A stretch of DNA of 64,000 nt from Eledone cirrhosa (taxonomy: Eukaryota; Mollusca; Cephalopoda; Octopoda; Eledonidae), in assembly GCA_964016885.1 (NCBI GenBank), contig OZ024740.1, positions 2,780,836 through 2,844,835 on the forward strand, given 5' to 3'. The position numbers and the translations under genes were made by a program. Positions 47,013-56,160 of this stretch are shown here, in pieces; the stretch's first letter is position 1; each line of letters opens with the position of its first letter. The notes beneath the pieces were generated by a model. The model did no database searches. It was not told the DNA's origin and was given only the letters and a program-made list of their open reading frames with translations.

Positions 47013-47161
47013 TATAAGCCATGTTACTTTGTTAAAGTGCTTCTTCAAGTCAGTTAATAACATATTCTTAATTAAAAACTTCTGCTGTCGTCTCACAAAG
47101 AAGCCATTTGTAGTTCTCCCACTTTACACTCTCAAACTGTATTGCATCTAAGATTATTCTT

Positions 47162-47506
47162 TTCCTAAATAACCACACTATAACCCTTTCACAACTGTTT
47201 CCTAGGTAACCACACTATAACCTTTTCACAACTGTTTCCTAGGTAAGCACACTATAACCTTTTCACAACTGTTTCCTATGTAACCACACTATAGCCCGTT
47301 CACAACTGTTTCTTAGGTAACCACACTATAACCCTTTCACAACTGTTTCCTAGGTAACCACACTATAACCCTTTCACAACTGTTTCCTAGGTAACCACAC
47401 TATAACCCTTTCACAACTGTTTCCTAGGTAACCACACTAGAGCCCTTTCACAACTGGTTCCTAAGTAACCACACTATAGGCCTTCCACAACTGTTTTCTA
47501 GATAAC
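47162..47506. repeat. 37-bp minisatellite, left array
   Basis: About nine units of ACAACTGTTTCCTAGGTAAC plus CACACTATAACCCTTTC. The last two units are the most divergent and approach the right-array variant (GGTTCC). The array is interrupted by a MITE at 47507. Confidence 0.95.
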
Positions 47507-48039
47507 CAGAGTTGGATTTAGCAGAGGGCAAAGGGGCAATTGCCCTAGGCCTCCCACAGCAATGCCCATAGCAATTTATTTGTGTCCTCTGATGGGCTTT
47601 TTAGTTTTATCCCTTTGATAATGAAAACTATATTCTTTACAAAGTATCTAATGTTCTTGCTGTGGCAAAATTCATTAAATTTTCTCAACTTTAGAGACAC
47701 CAGGTTGTTATCAGAACAATATTCTTATAAAATGTATTCAATGTTGTTGGGTAAAGTGGTTGTGCTGGTACCACAAAACAATGCACCCAGTAACACTCTA
47801 ATGTGGTTATGTTAGGAAGGGCATCCAGCCATAGAAACCATGCCTAATATATAATGTATGAGCAAGATAAGGTTGCACCAATATGTCTGGTCCCGGAGTC
47901 TGATAACCTGTCTGACACTTGTCCAATTGACTTTAATAACTAAAATCTAGGGGTTGGTGAATTTTTTGTGTATGAGGGTGTCCCCAAACCTGAAGTGAAG
48001 TGCCTGCCCCCCCCCCCCCCCCGTCTAAATCCGGCCCTG
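47507..48039. mobile_element. hAT-like MITE, 533 bp
   Basis: The left end CAGAGTTGGATTTAGCAGAG and right end CCCGTCTAAATCCGGCCCTG are inverted repeats: the reverse complement of the right end is CAGGGCCGGATTTAGACGGG. This CAGGGCCGGATTTAG-type terminus is familiar from hAT elements. The flanking 8-mers TAGATAAC and TCAATAAA agree at 5 of 8 positions, fitting a decayed 8-bp target duplication. There is no transposase frame. A common cephalopod repeat motif (GGAAGGGCATCCAGCC) lies at about 47815-47830. Confidence 0.75.
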
Positions 48040-48045
48040 TCAATA

Positions 48046-48922
48046 AAAATTCTATAACCCTTTCACAACTGGTTCCTGAGTAGCCATTCTATAACCCTTT
48101 CACAACTGGTTCCTGAGTAGCCATTCTATAACCCTTTCACAACTGGTTCCTGAGTAGCCATACTATAACCCTTTCACAACTGGTTCCTGAGTAGCCATAC
48201 TATAACCCTTTCACAACTGGTTCCTGAGTAGCCATTCTATAACCCTTTCACAACTGGTTCCTGAGTAGCCATTCTATAACCCTTTCACAACTGGTTCCTG
48301 AGTAGCCATACTATAACCCTTTCACAACTGGTTCCTGAGTAGCCATACTATAACCCTTTCACAACTGGTTCCTGAGTAGCCATTCTATAACCCTTTCACA
48401 ACTGGTTCCTGAGTAGCCATTCTATAACCCTTTCACAACTGGTTCCTGAGTAGCCATACTATAACCCTTTCACAACTGGTTCCTGAGTAGCCATACTATA
48501 ACCCTTTCACAACTGGTTCCTGAGTAGCCATACTATAACCCTTTCACAACTGGTTCCTGAGTAGCCATTCTATAACCCTTTCACAACTGGTTCCTGAGTA
48601 GCCATACTATAACCCTTTCACAACTGGTTCCTGAGTAGCCATACTATAACCCTTTCACAACTGGTTCCTGAGTAGCCATTCTATAACCCTTTCACAACTG
48701 GTTCCTGAGTAGCCATACTATAACCCTTTCACAACTGGTTCCTGAGTAGCCATTCTATAACCCTTTCACAACTGGTTCCTGAGTAGCCATTCTATAACCC
48801 TTTCACAACTGGTTCCTGAGTAGCCATTCTATAACCCTTTCACAACTGGTTCCTGAGTAGCCATACTATAACCCTTTCACAACTGGTTCCTGAGTAGCCA
48901 TACTATAACCCTTTCACAATTG
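48046..48922. repeat. 37-bp minisatellite, right array, 23 units
   Basis: Units read ACAACTGGTTCCTGAGTAGC plus CAT(A/T)CTATAACCCTTTC. The variable base gives the order TTAATTAATTAAATAATATTTAA, so the first twelve units form three 148-bp higher-order repeats. All other positions are practically identical between units. Confidence 0.95.
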
Positions 48923-49344
48923 GCTCTATCAATTTGCTGCCTCTGTTGTAGTTGCTTGTTTCCAGAGCTTTTCCTGTCTTTTAGCATGTGGTGATGGTGT
49001 TGCTAGACCAGTCAATCTTAAAAAACAAAGAGGTTATTGTCAGCTGCATAACAGAAATCTGAGGTATATTGTTAGTGTGTGGTGCAATACATGAGAGAAC
49101 TGTCAGATGTAGTGTGGTACAATGCACGAGAGAACTGTGAGATGTAGTGTGGTGCAATACACGAGAGAACTGTGAGATATATTGTTGCTATGTGGTTCAA
49201 CTGTGAGATATATTGTTGCTATGTGGTACAATACATCAGAGAATTACAATACACAGCCTGTTAAATGATGCAGAAATCAATAACAAACAACTTGATTATA
49301 ACTTTGATATGAAATTGTTTTACTTTGTCAAATGTCACACTGAT
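48923..49344. repeat. 35-bp imperfect tandem repeat and spacer
   Basis: From about 49073 to 49240, units such as GTGTGGTACAATGCACGAGA plus GAACTGTGAGATGTA repeat three times, followed by two TTGTTGCTATGTGGT variants. No gene. Confidence 0.7.
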
Positions 49345-49725
49345 TTGGGCATAACACATCATCATCATGATGGTGATGTCACTGATTTGGGCATAACACA
49401 TCATCATCATGATGGTGATGTCACTGATTTGGGCATAACACATCATCATCATGGTGGTGATGTCACTGATTTGGGCATAACACATCATCATCATGATGGT
49501 GATGTCACTGATTTGGGCATAACACATCATCATCATGATGGTGATGTCACTGATTTGGGCATAACACATCATCATCATCATCATGGTGATGTCACTGATT
49601 TGGGCACAACACATCATCATCATGATGGTGATGTCACTGATTTGGGCATAACACATCATCATCATCATGGTGATGTCACTGATTTGGTCATAACACATCA
49701 TCATCATCATCATCATCAATTGTAA
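49345..49725. repeat. 42-bp minisatellite that keeps an open frame
   Basis: About nine units of GATGTCACTGATTTGGGCAT plus AACACATCATCATCATGATG and two further bases. Most units are 42 bp and variants differ by whole CAT triplets, so the plus-strand frame (HHHHDGDVTDLGIT repeats, 49213-49725) never closes. The triplet-slippage bias alone can explain this. There is no signal for a gene around it. Confidence 0.85.
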
Positions 49726-49729
49726 TGGT

Positions 49730-50424
49730 GACGTAAAAGATTGAGACTTTTTCACAAACAATTTGAAGCCAAATCTGTTTCATAACACATTGAATAAAGT
49801 TCAACAATACAATTATTTGGTAATCTGTAATATACCATATATAAAACAATAACAACAACAACATAACTTCATACACACAGTCATATATTCACATTTATAC
49901 ACATGGACACATTACACTCTCCTCTCGACACACCTTTCTCACATGTATTCATCTGTTTAAATATGAAATATATTTTTTTCCTTTAATAAAAACAAAAACA
50001 AAAAACCCTGTTGCAAAGATTTGAAGTAAGGTTAATAAGGGCTTTTTTCTTTTTATCAATTATTTTGGGAGTTAGAATCGATGAATTATTTGGGCAAGGG
50101 TTTTGTGTCTCCTTGAAGATTCAGAATTTTTTTCTTTTTTTATGATTTATATTGTTTTTAGAATTTGGAAGGTCAAAGTTTAACTTTCAGCTATATTATT
50201 CTTCAGTAATATTCCATTTACTGAAATAAGTCCCCACTGCTAAACACGAAACACATCTATCTTGTATTCACCTCATTTTTGTACCTGCACATCTCAGGTA
50301 AGATGTTTTCTACTTTATTTTAAAACACACATAAATTCTGTCCTAATACCAACTTCATTAGTATTAAGCAGCTGAGAGTACAAAGCTTCTGAATAGCATG
50401 CCAATTCATCGCAGAATTAACCCC
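49730..50424. other. No gene seen
   Basis: AT-rich unique sequence with short A, T and CA runs. No repeat or ORF worth annotation. Confidence 0.5.
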
Positions 50425-50585
50425 CAATTATTGTTGGTACTCATTTTCGTTTTCAGCTGAGTGGACTGGAGCAATGGGAAATGAAGTATCTTGCTAAAGG
50501 ACATAACATGCTGCCCAGTCTTGGAATTGAGCACACAACCTTATAATTGTGGATCAAACACCCTAACCATTAGGCTACATGTCTT
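50425..50585 (-). mobile_element. tRNA-derived SINE, minus strand
   Basis: On the minus strand: ACATGTAGCCTAATGGTTAG (A-box region), GGTTGTGTGCTCAATTCCAA (B-box region), then AGCAAGATACTTCATTTCCC and TTGCTCCAGTCCACTCAGCT. This body is a well-known molluscan/cephalopod SINE core. The B box is degraded. Confidence 0.8.
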
Positions 50586-51414
50586 CACTTTTATATTTTA
50601 TACCTGCTGTAAATTATAGGTAGGTTCTATTTGTGAGGTGATATGATGTGATGTGAAGCTAGTGATAGCTTAGTTTTTGATTTGGAAGATTTTCAGTGAA
50701 TTAATAACAACAGTGTTGCTCTCTCTCAATCTTCTCTCTCTTCAAATAAAAGCTGATACTATATGAAGAGGAAGGTGTGAGTGAAGAACTGGTCCAAGAG
50801 CAGAAAACTGTTAGAAATAGCAGCAATTGAAGAGGAAATAACAAGAATATGGGTCGAGTTAATGTGCACTGTGAAACTTGAAAGAATTACTAAAGTAGTT
50901 GAGAATATATTCTGGAAAATATATGGGTAGATGTGTCCTGTAAATTGATGATCCATGTTGATAATGTATTCTACCTAATTGTTGGTATGTAAGTTAGGGT
51001 GTAAGTTTTGGTTTTTCAAAGGAAGATTTTCCATACTATTAACTCCTGTTTATTATATCCATACATCTACCACATTTTGGTCTCTTATCATCATTAGGTG
51101 TGATATAGCAAGGTAGTTCAGCTCTCCAACATCTCTATCATTATCGCAGTTTAATCTCTTATACTGGCAAATAGTTAGATGTTTTGTAGATTTATTAGAT
51201 ATTCTGCAGATTTAATTACAATAACTCATTTTTCACATATTAAGATATATATTTAAGACATGCCTGAGAATATTATAATTACTGGGGTCAATATGGTTGA
51301 CTTAAATTCCTTCAATATGACTAATAACTGAAACCAGTAAAAGAATATTCAGAAAAGTAATTTCAATTACTACAAGTGTTTCTTATAAGGCTTAATTTAT
51401 CTTTTTACTTGTCT
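50586..51414. other. No gene seen
   Basis: AT-rich unique DNA. No motif or repeat that I can support. Confidence 0.5.
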
Positions 51415-51535
51415 GGTTGTGTGGTTAAGAAGTTTATTTCTGAACCTCGTGGTTCTGAGTTTGATCTTACTGTGCAGCACCTTAGGGAATTTCTTCTACT
51501 AGGACTTTGCTTCACCAATATATAAAAAAAGTAAA
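51415..51535 (+). mobile_element. tRNA-derived SINE fragment, second type
   Basis: GGTTGTGTGGTTAAGAAGTT, then GAACCTCGTGGTTCTGAGTT (B-box region) and ACTGTGCAGCACCTTAGGG correspond to the common octopus SINE with GTGTGGTAAG and GGTTCCGGGTTCA blocks. Only the 5' part is kept and it has many substitutions. Confidence 0.65.
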
Positions 51536-52595
51536 TATAAATTTGACTTAGTTTGCTTTTTAGAAAGAACAATTATTTTTCAAGGATTCCATTTGATATT
51601 TAGAGTGTTCAAAGTATTCACAACATACTGGAAGGGATTAAATAAACAAAAGGAAGAAGAATACAAATGCACCTAAAATTGCCCCTGGTTGTATGATACA
51701 ACACTATTTTAAAAACAGCCTACCATCATTTTATGTAAGAACCTTTTAAGTTATGCTTCAAATATCTTTTTAATAATGAAAAAAGTTAGTTATATTACTA
51801 GATCCCTCCAAATCCTTAGTTATTTTCAAACTTATTTGGAAATCATAGGCAGTGTCTTTCATTAGAAATATGGTGAGAAAGCAACATGTGAAACGATGGT
51901 GAAGTTAATACAGCTAACACAACAACAACAGCTGTTATTAAATTAGTCATTTTGTTTGGGGTAGATAATTATATTGTACAGAGTAACATGATTATAAGAG
52001 GGTCTGGCATTTGACTAGTTTCTGGTCATAATTGACCTTTATAAACAGTGGTCATGTTCTGTTGTTTAGAATATAATATATGTGTGGTCCCTTTTTTGAT
52101 GACCAGGATATGCCACGGTTTAGTCTTTCTTCGAGTCACATTGGACATTCTGTCATATAATATAATGTAGTGTTGTTTGTAAGATATCTAGTGAAGTATG
52201 TAGAATAAGATGGTGTACATATATATATATATATATAATGTCTCATGTAGTATGTAGGATAAGATGGTATATATATATATATATATACATATATATAGTG
52301 TCTCATGAAGTAGTGTGTTAATGGTTGAAATGTTTTGCTTCAAACAGTTTTGTGTCAGTAGTGTTAATGTAGTGTTAATGTAGTGTGATGTAAAAAGATA
52401 TGATAGAAAAACCAATAACTGATGCCAAAAGTAACAGACAAAAATCCCCAAACAATTAATTTAGCCTTGATTGAACTCAGTAATTCTGAAAAAAATAATA
52501 CTAGAATGTATATATTCACATAGATTCGTAGAGGCTGACATATATTTGGTTTGAAAACTTTGAAGATTCATGAAGTGCATGGGTTGCAAGAGACA
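51536..52595. other. No gene seen; TA microsatellites
   Basis: TA tracts near 52218-52240 and 52268-52296, each preceded by a GTAGGATAAGATGGT motif (a ~60-bp duplication). Otherwise unique AT-rich DNA. Confidence 0.5.
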
Positions 52596-52775
52596 TTGGT
52601 CAAGCAAAGCGATATATTGACCAGCTTTGTGTGACAGGAGTCAGCATAATGTTGTCAAGAAATCCACTACTTAACACAGTGCAGCTTGGTCAAATATAGC
52701 GATATGTTGACCAGCTTGATGTGACTTGAGTCACCATAACATTCTCAAGACATTCACTACTTAACACAGTGCAGC
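52596..52775. repeat. 90-bp direct duplication
   Basis: TTGGTCAAGCAAAGCGATAT at 52596 and TTGGTCAAATATAGCGATAT at 52686 start two 90-bp copies. Both end CACTACTTAACACAGTGCAG. The copies differ at about one in eight positions, so the duplication is old. Confidence 0.85.
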
Positions 52776-53700
52776 ATACTTGTCTCACAGATAAAAAATA
52801 TAGTTACAATCTCTTTTCACATATGTATCACTGTTGTTTCATGATATGAACTGTTATTATTTCTGTGGAATGGAGTGGAAAAAGTCAATTAAATATTTGC
52901 CGATATCAAGAAAATGGCATTATTTGTTTGTTTCAAATGTTCAAATTTAATTTGTCACAGAAGAAAGCACCTCCATTGAAAAATGTTGCATATAGGAGAT
53001 TTACTTTGAAGTCTCCTGGATTCTAGTTGATTTCTTAATATTTTCTCTCTCCGTCTCTCTCTTTCTCTTCTTCTCTGATTCTATGAAATCATATCAATAT
53101 TCAGAAAGATGTCATCAATGTTCCATTTGTAGAGAAATCACAGAAAATATTTCAATGACTTATGGTTTATTTATTTCCCATGCTACCAGATGTTGGTGAG
53201 CTTGTCGTTGTGAAGTTTAAATATCCAGTCATCTCATCTATGGAGAAAGAAAAACCAGTAACTGAGGTATTCAACAGACAGCTATTGGTAAAAAAAATAA
53301 TAACCAAATGATGACCAGCAGCTGGCAAAAACTAGAAACCGTGAAGGTAAGATATTCAGTCTTCTGTGTTTGAAATTCAGGGACCATGAAGTGGTAGTAA
53401 TTTGGGAACCATAAAGTTAAAATAACCAGTCATATTTGGTTGAAATTCAGAATGTTTCTCTGGTAAATTCCCTGTTGATGTTATCACCTTAGTCTGAACC
53501 ATGCCTTTGTTATGTTCGTCTGGGTTCCAGTTTGTGGGAGAGCTGAGTTAATGTTCGTTGATTGTCCATAACACATAAATTTCTGAAAGGTATTTAAAGA
53601 AAATATAATTAAGTTAATGATTTTTATTTAGAAAATTTCAAAGTACAGATTTTAACATACAATTTATTGCTAACACTGTCAATATTAACGTTTTCTGTTT

Positions 53701-53736
<36 letters not shown>

Positions 53737-53810
53737 ATTGGTGTTGGATGCTTAAAGCGTCCGTATGCTGTAGGCCGTATGAACACTCGATGCCCACATA
53801 GAGCAGAGTA
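52776..53810. other. No gene seen
   Basis: AT-rich unique DNA with a CT-rich patch near 53045-53075 and a TA tract at 53700-53735. Confidence 0.5.
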
Positions 53811-53860
53811 TGATATCACAGAAAAAAGTGAATCAGTGTTGCGATGAAAGGAATTTATTG

Positions 53861-53955
53861 GACATATTACAGTTGTTTCTCGGGCGACCAGCTTGAGGCA
53901 CGATCGATGCGGTGATCAAACCTGACTCTGAAATCGTGCGGTCCTCGGATACGTC
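53861..53955 (-). ncRNA. Hammerhead-like fold, minus-strand arm
   Basis: On the minus strand: stem I GACGTAT, box CCGAGGA, a long region with GCACGAT/ATCGTGC able to pair, GAAAC, tetraloop AACT, GTA, stem I partner ATATGTC (7 pairs, one G-U). The conserved U4 of CUGANGA is C. The insert between the two boxes is about 60 nt, longer than a standard stem II. Confidence 0.4.
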
Positions 53956-53980
53956 TAGATTCTAGGAAAATCTGCTTCGA

Positions 53981-54075
53981 GACGTATCCAAGGACCGCAC
54001 GATTTCAGAGTCAGGTTTGATCATTACATCGATCGTGCCTCCAGTTGGTCACCTGAGAAACAACTGTAATATGTC
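53981..54075 (+). ncRNA. Hammerhead-like fold, plus-strand arm
   Basis: Same layout as its inverted partner: GACGTAT, CCAAGGA, GCACGAT...ATCGTGC, GAAAC, AACT, GTA, ATATGTC. G5 is A in addition to C at U4, so this copy should be inactive. Confidence 0.35.
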
Positions 54076-54124
54076 CAATAACTGTTTCGTCGCAACACTG
54101 ATTCTCTTTTTTCTGTGATATATA

Positions 54125-55161
54125 TCTATATATATAAAGTTGTATTCCTGTCTGTCTGTTTGTTTGTTTGTTCACAAACTCCTCCTATGGTTTTGGAGAT
54201 AGACCCCATAACCATATATATTCTGAAACTACATTGCCCAGGGTACTTGGGTAAGTATATTTCATTTTAATCAAAGGGTTCCCCTGGGGCACAAATCCTC
54301 ACTGAAAAGTTTTTCCCTTCGATTTATATGAAATTTAAACCATAGGTAAATGACAAGATATGATGCTGATTCACAAAATTTCAGCAAATTTCAATAATAT
54401 TAAGATACCCTAATGCAGGTTAAATCCCCTAGTGAAAAGTTTGGCCAATAAATGGAACAAGATGTGTTGTAACAAGATTGCATGAGAACTTGATTGAAGC
54501 AACCATTATATTCAGGGCTTACAAAGGTCAAGCTCTTCTCATTCTGAGGATTCCACTTATACCAAGTGATAGCGAGTTGCCTTTTACATTTAAGAGGCTG
54601 AAGTTCCCAGTGAGGACATGCTTTGCCATGAGCATCAATAAGAATCACAGTCAAACTTTCAAAACTATTAGTATAGATCTGACAAACCCATGTTTCAGTC
54701 ATGGCATGTTTTATATGGTTGTTTCAAGGACTGGAACTTCAAAAAATCTCTACATTTTAGCCAATCAAAGAAAGACAAGAAATGTTTACCCTGAAGTTCT
54801 TCATTAGGACAAAGTATGAAATATATTTTCATGTATTTATTATGTTAAAAAATAAATAATTAAACTTTGAATTTCTAATTTGAAAGTAATGCTTTACACA
54901 AAAATGAAATGATCAAGTTTTGAATTGATATTTTGAAAAAAATGATTTACAAGAAACAAAATAAGAATAAGATTTAATAATGTAATTTTGATTTGGTATA
55001 TTATAAAAAATAATGTTTTCCAATTTTTCATTACATTTTACATTGAGTAATATTGAAATGCAGAGTTTTTTCCATAAATTATATCACTGATTTAAAATCA
55101 ATCATCATTTTCTTACAAAAAAAAAGTGGGAAATGCAGCAAGGCACGGGTAATTCACCTAG
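54125..55161 (+). mobile_element. Bounded Helitron, 1,037 bp, with helicase tail
   Basis: The 5' end is TCTATATATATAAAGTTG preceded by A. The 3' end is CACGGGTAATTCACCTAG at 55144-55161, followed by T. Between them are a GTCT/GTTT run, a helicase C-terminal frame and AT-rich DNA. The 3' hairpin is weak compared with the copies ending at 5073 and 58653. Confidence 0.75.
54450..54807 (+). pseudogene. Helitron helicase C-terminal fragment
   Basis: Reads NGTRCVVTRLHENLIEATI, LILRIPLIPSDSELPFTFKR, FPVRTCFAMSINKNHSQTF, NPCFSHGMFYMVVSRTGTS and ends VYPEVLH. This is the last ~115 residues of the PIF1-type domain, open without stops. In the conserved INKSQGQTL motif, GQ is replaced by HS. All upstream domains are missing. 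The piece is carried as passenger sequence inside the bounded element. Confidence 0.85.
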
Positions 55162-55319
55162 TGTATATATATAAATATGTATATATATAATAATAATAAT
55201 ATTATTTATACACTATATACACTACATACAACTATAAACAGGAAAGGTCAGTAACTCATTACTACCTTATTACCAGTAAGAAAAATAGCTCAATGTAAAT
55301 ACATCAGATGTTTTACAGA
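55162..55319. repeat. TA/AAT microsatellite and spacer
   Basis: TATATAAATATG and ATAATAATAAT tracts follow the Helitron end. Plain spacer to 55319. Confidence 0.7.
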
Positions 55320-55369
55320 GCAGGAATATAAATTACACAATAATCAAAACTATGTTCAAATCATTTTAT

Positions 55370-55416
55370 TGCTGACAATCGTTTTTTCCAAACTTTCGTT
55401 TGGAATCCTCGGAGCA
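55370..55416 (-). ncRNA. Hammerhead-like fold, left arm
   Basis: On the minus strand: TGCT, CCGAGGA, TTCCAAAC-GAAA-GTTTGGAA (8 perfect pairs), AAAAC, GATT, GTC, AGCA. TGCT/AGCA form stem I. U4 is C and G12 is A, so the copy is probably inactive. Confidence 0.5.
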
Positions 55417-55492
55417 CTAGCAAAGTTTATACATATAATTAACTTCCTATTCAACTGAATAGGAAGTTAATTATATGTCTAAACTTTGCTAG

Positions 55493-55539
55493 TGCTCCGA
55501 GGATTCAAAACTAAAGTTTGGAAGAAACGATTGTCAGCA
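55493..55539 (+). ncRNA. Hammerhead-like fold, right arm
   Basis: TGCT (55493-55496), CCGAGGA (55497-55503), stem II TTCAAAAC-TAAA-GTTTGGAA, GAAAC (55524-55528), tetraloop GATT, GTC (55533-55535), AGCA (55536-55539). The GAAA box and the GUC cleavage triplet are intact. Only U4 departs from the consensus. Confidence 0.55.
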
Positions 55540-55600
55540 ATAAAATTTGAACATAGTTTGAACATAGATTTGAACATAGTTTTGATTATTGTGTAATTTA

Positions 55601-56128
55601 TATTTTATAATTTATATATATATATATCGTTTTGTATTTGTTTTGCAAGATTTTTAAATCTGAAAATATGTGTTGAAATAAATATTGTTATAGTTTGGAA
55701 CAGATACTGCCATAAAAACTGTTAAGTTTCACTTCTATCATTATAATTTCCCAGTTGGTTAGTTTAATAACTGGCTGGTTGTTTAGTCTCTGATTGTTAA
55801 AGTTCTTTCGTCACACATTCTGTCAGACCAAAACAAACTGTCCAACATCATGATGATGATGATGACTCTTGGTTTAGTATTGATTTGAATTGAAGTTTTG
55901 AAAGTTTATTAAATATATAAGATAGCGATTGTTCTGTTGTATTTTTGGAGCCCCCCCCCCCCGAAAAAGTGTGATATATACATTATATATGATATATAAT
56001 AATAATCCGTTGGTGAAAACAGAAGTTGCCACTGTTGATAAGAAATAACTCAATACAAAGTCAATACTTAACTAGAGCAAGTTTCTCCTAGATGTCACAG
56101 ATATATATATAACAGTAAAGAGAGAAAT

Positions 56129-56159
<31 letters not shown>
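55601..56159. other. Microsatellites and unique AT-rich DNA
   Basis: TA tract at 55612-55627, a C run at 55952-55963, an (ATG)n run near 55850-55862 and CA/TA tracts at 56130-56160. No gene. Confidence 0.5.

Positions 56160-56160
<1 letters not shown>

Larger units (their letters stand above)
53811..54120. repeat. Long foldback element with two hammerhead-like arms
   Basis: Arms of about 140 bp (ending ACGTCT and starting AGACGT) flank a 23-bp spacer near 53957-53979. Arm identity is roughly 85-90%. Each arm read outwards contains the series GACGTAT, CC(G/A)AGGA, ..., GAAAC, AACT, GTA, ATATGTC. The first and last elements pair as stem I. It ends in TA repeats, directly before a Helitron 5' end at 54125. 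Confidence 0.85.
55320..55600. repeat. Foldback unit: two inverted hammerhead-like copies
   Basis: Arms of about 120 bp meet at CTTCCTATTCAACTGAATAGGAAG (about 55444-55467). Outward from the centre each arm reads TTAATTATATGT, AAACTTTGCTAG, the hammerhead-like block and CAGCAATAAAAT. The right arm has an extra tandem GAACATAG segment. TA repeats follow at 55612. Confidence 0.9.

Noticed and set aside
48046..48922. Regular 37-bp repeats as a CRISPR array
   Set aside because: There are no variable spacers, units are contiguous, and the genome is animal.
50425..50585. A tRNA gene on the minus strand
   Set aside because: A/B-box-like parts are followed by a SINE body and the B box is degraded; no cloverleaf with proper acceptor was found.
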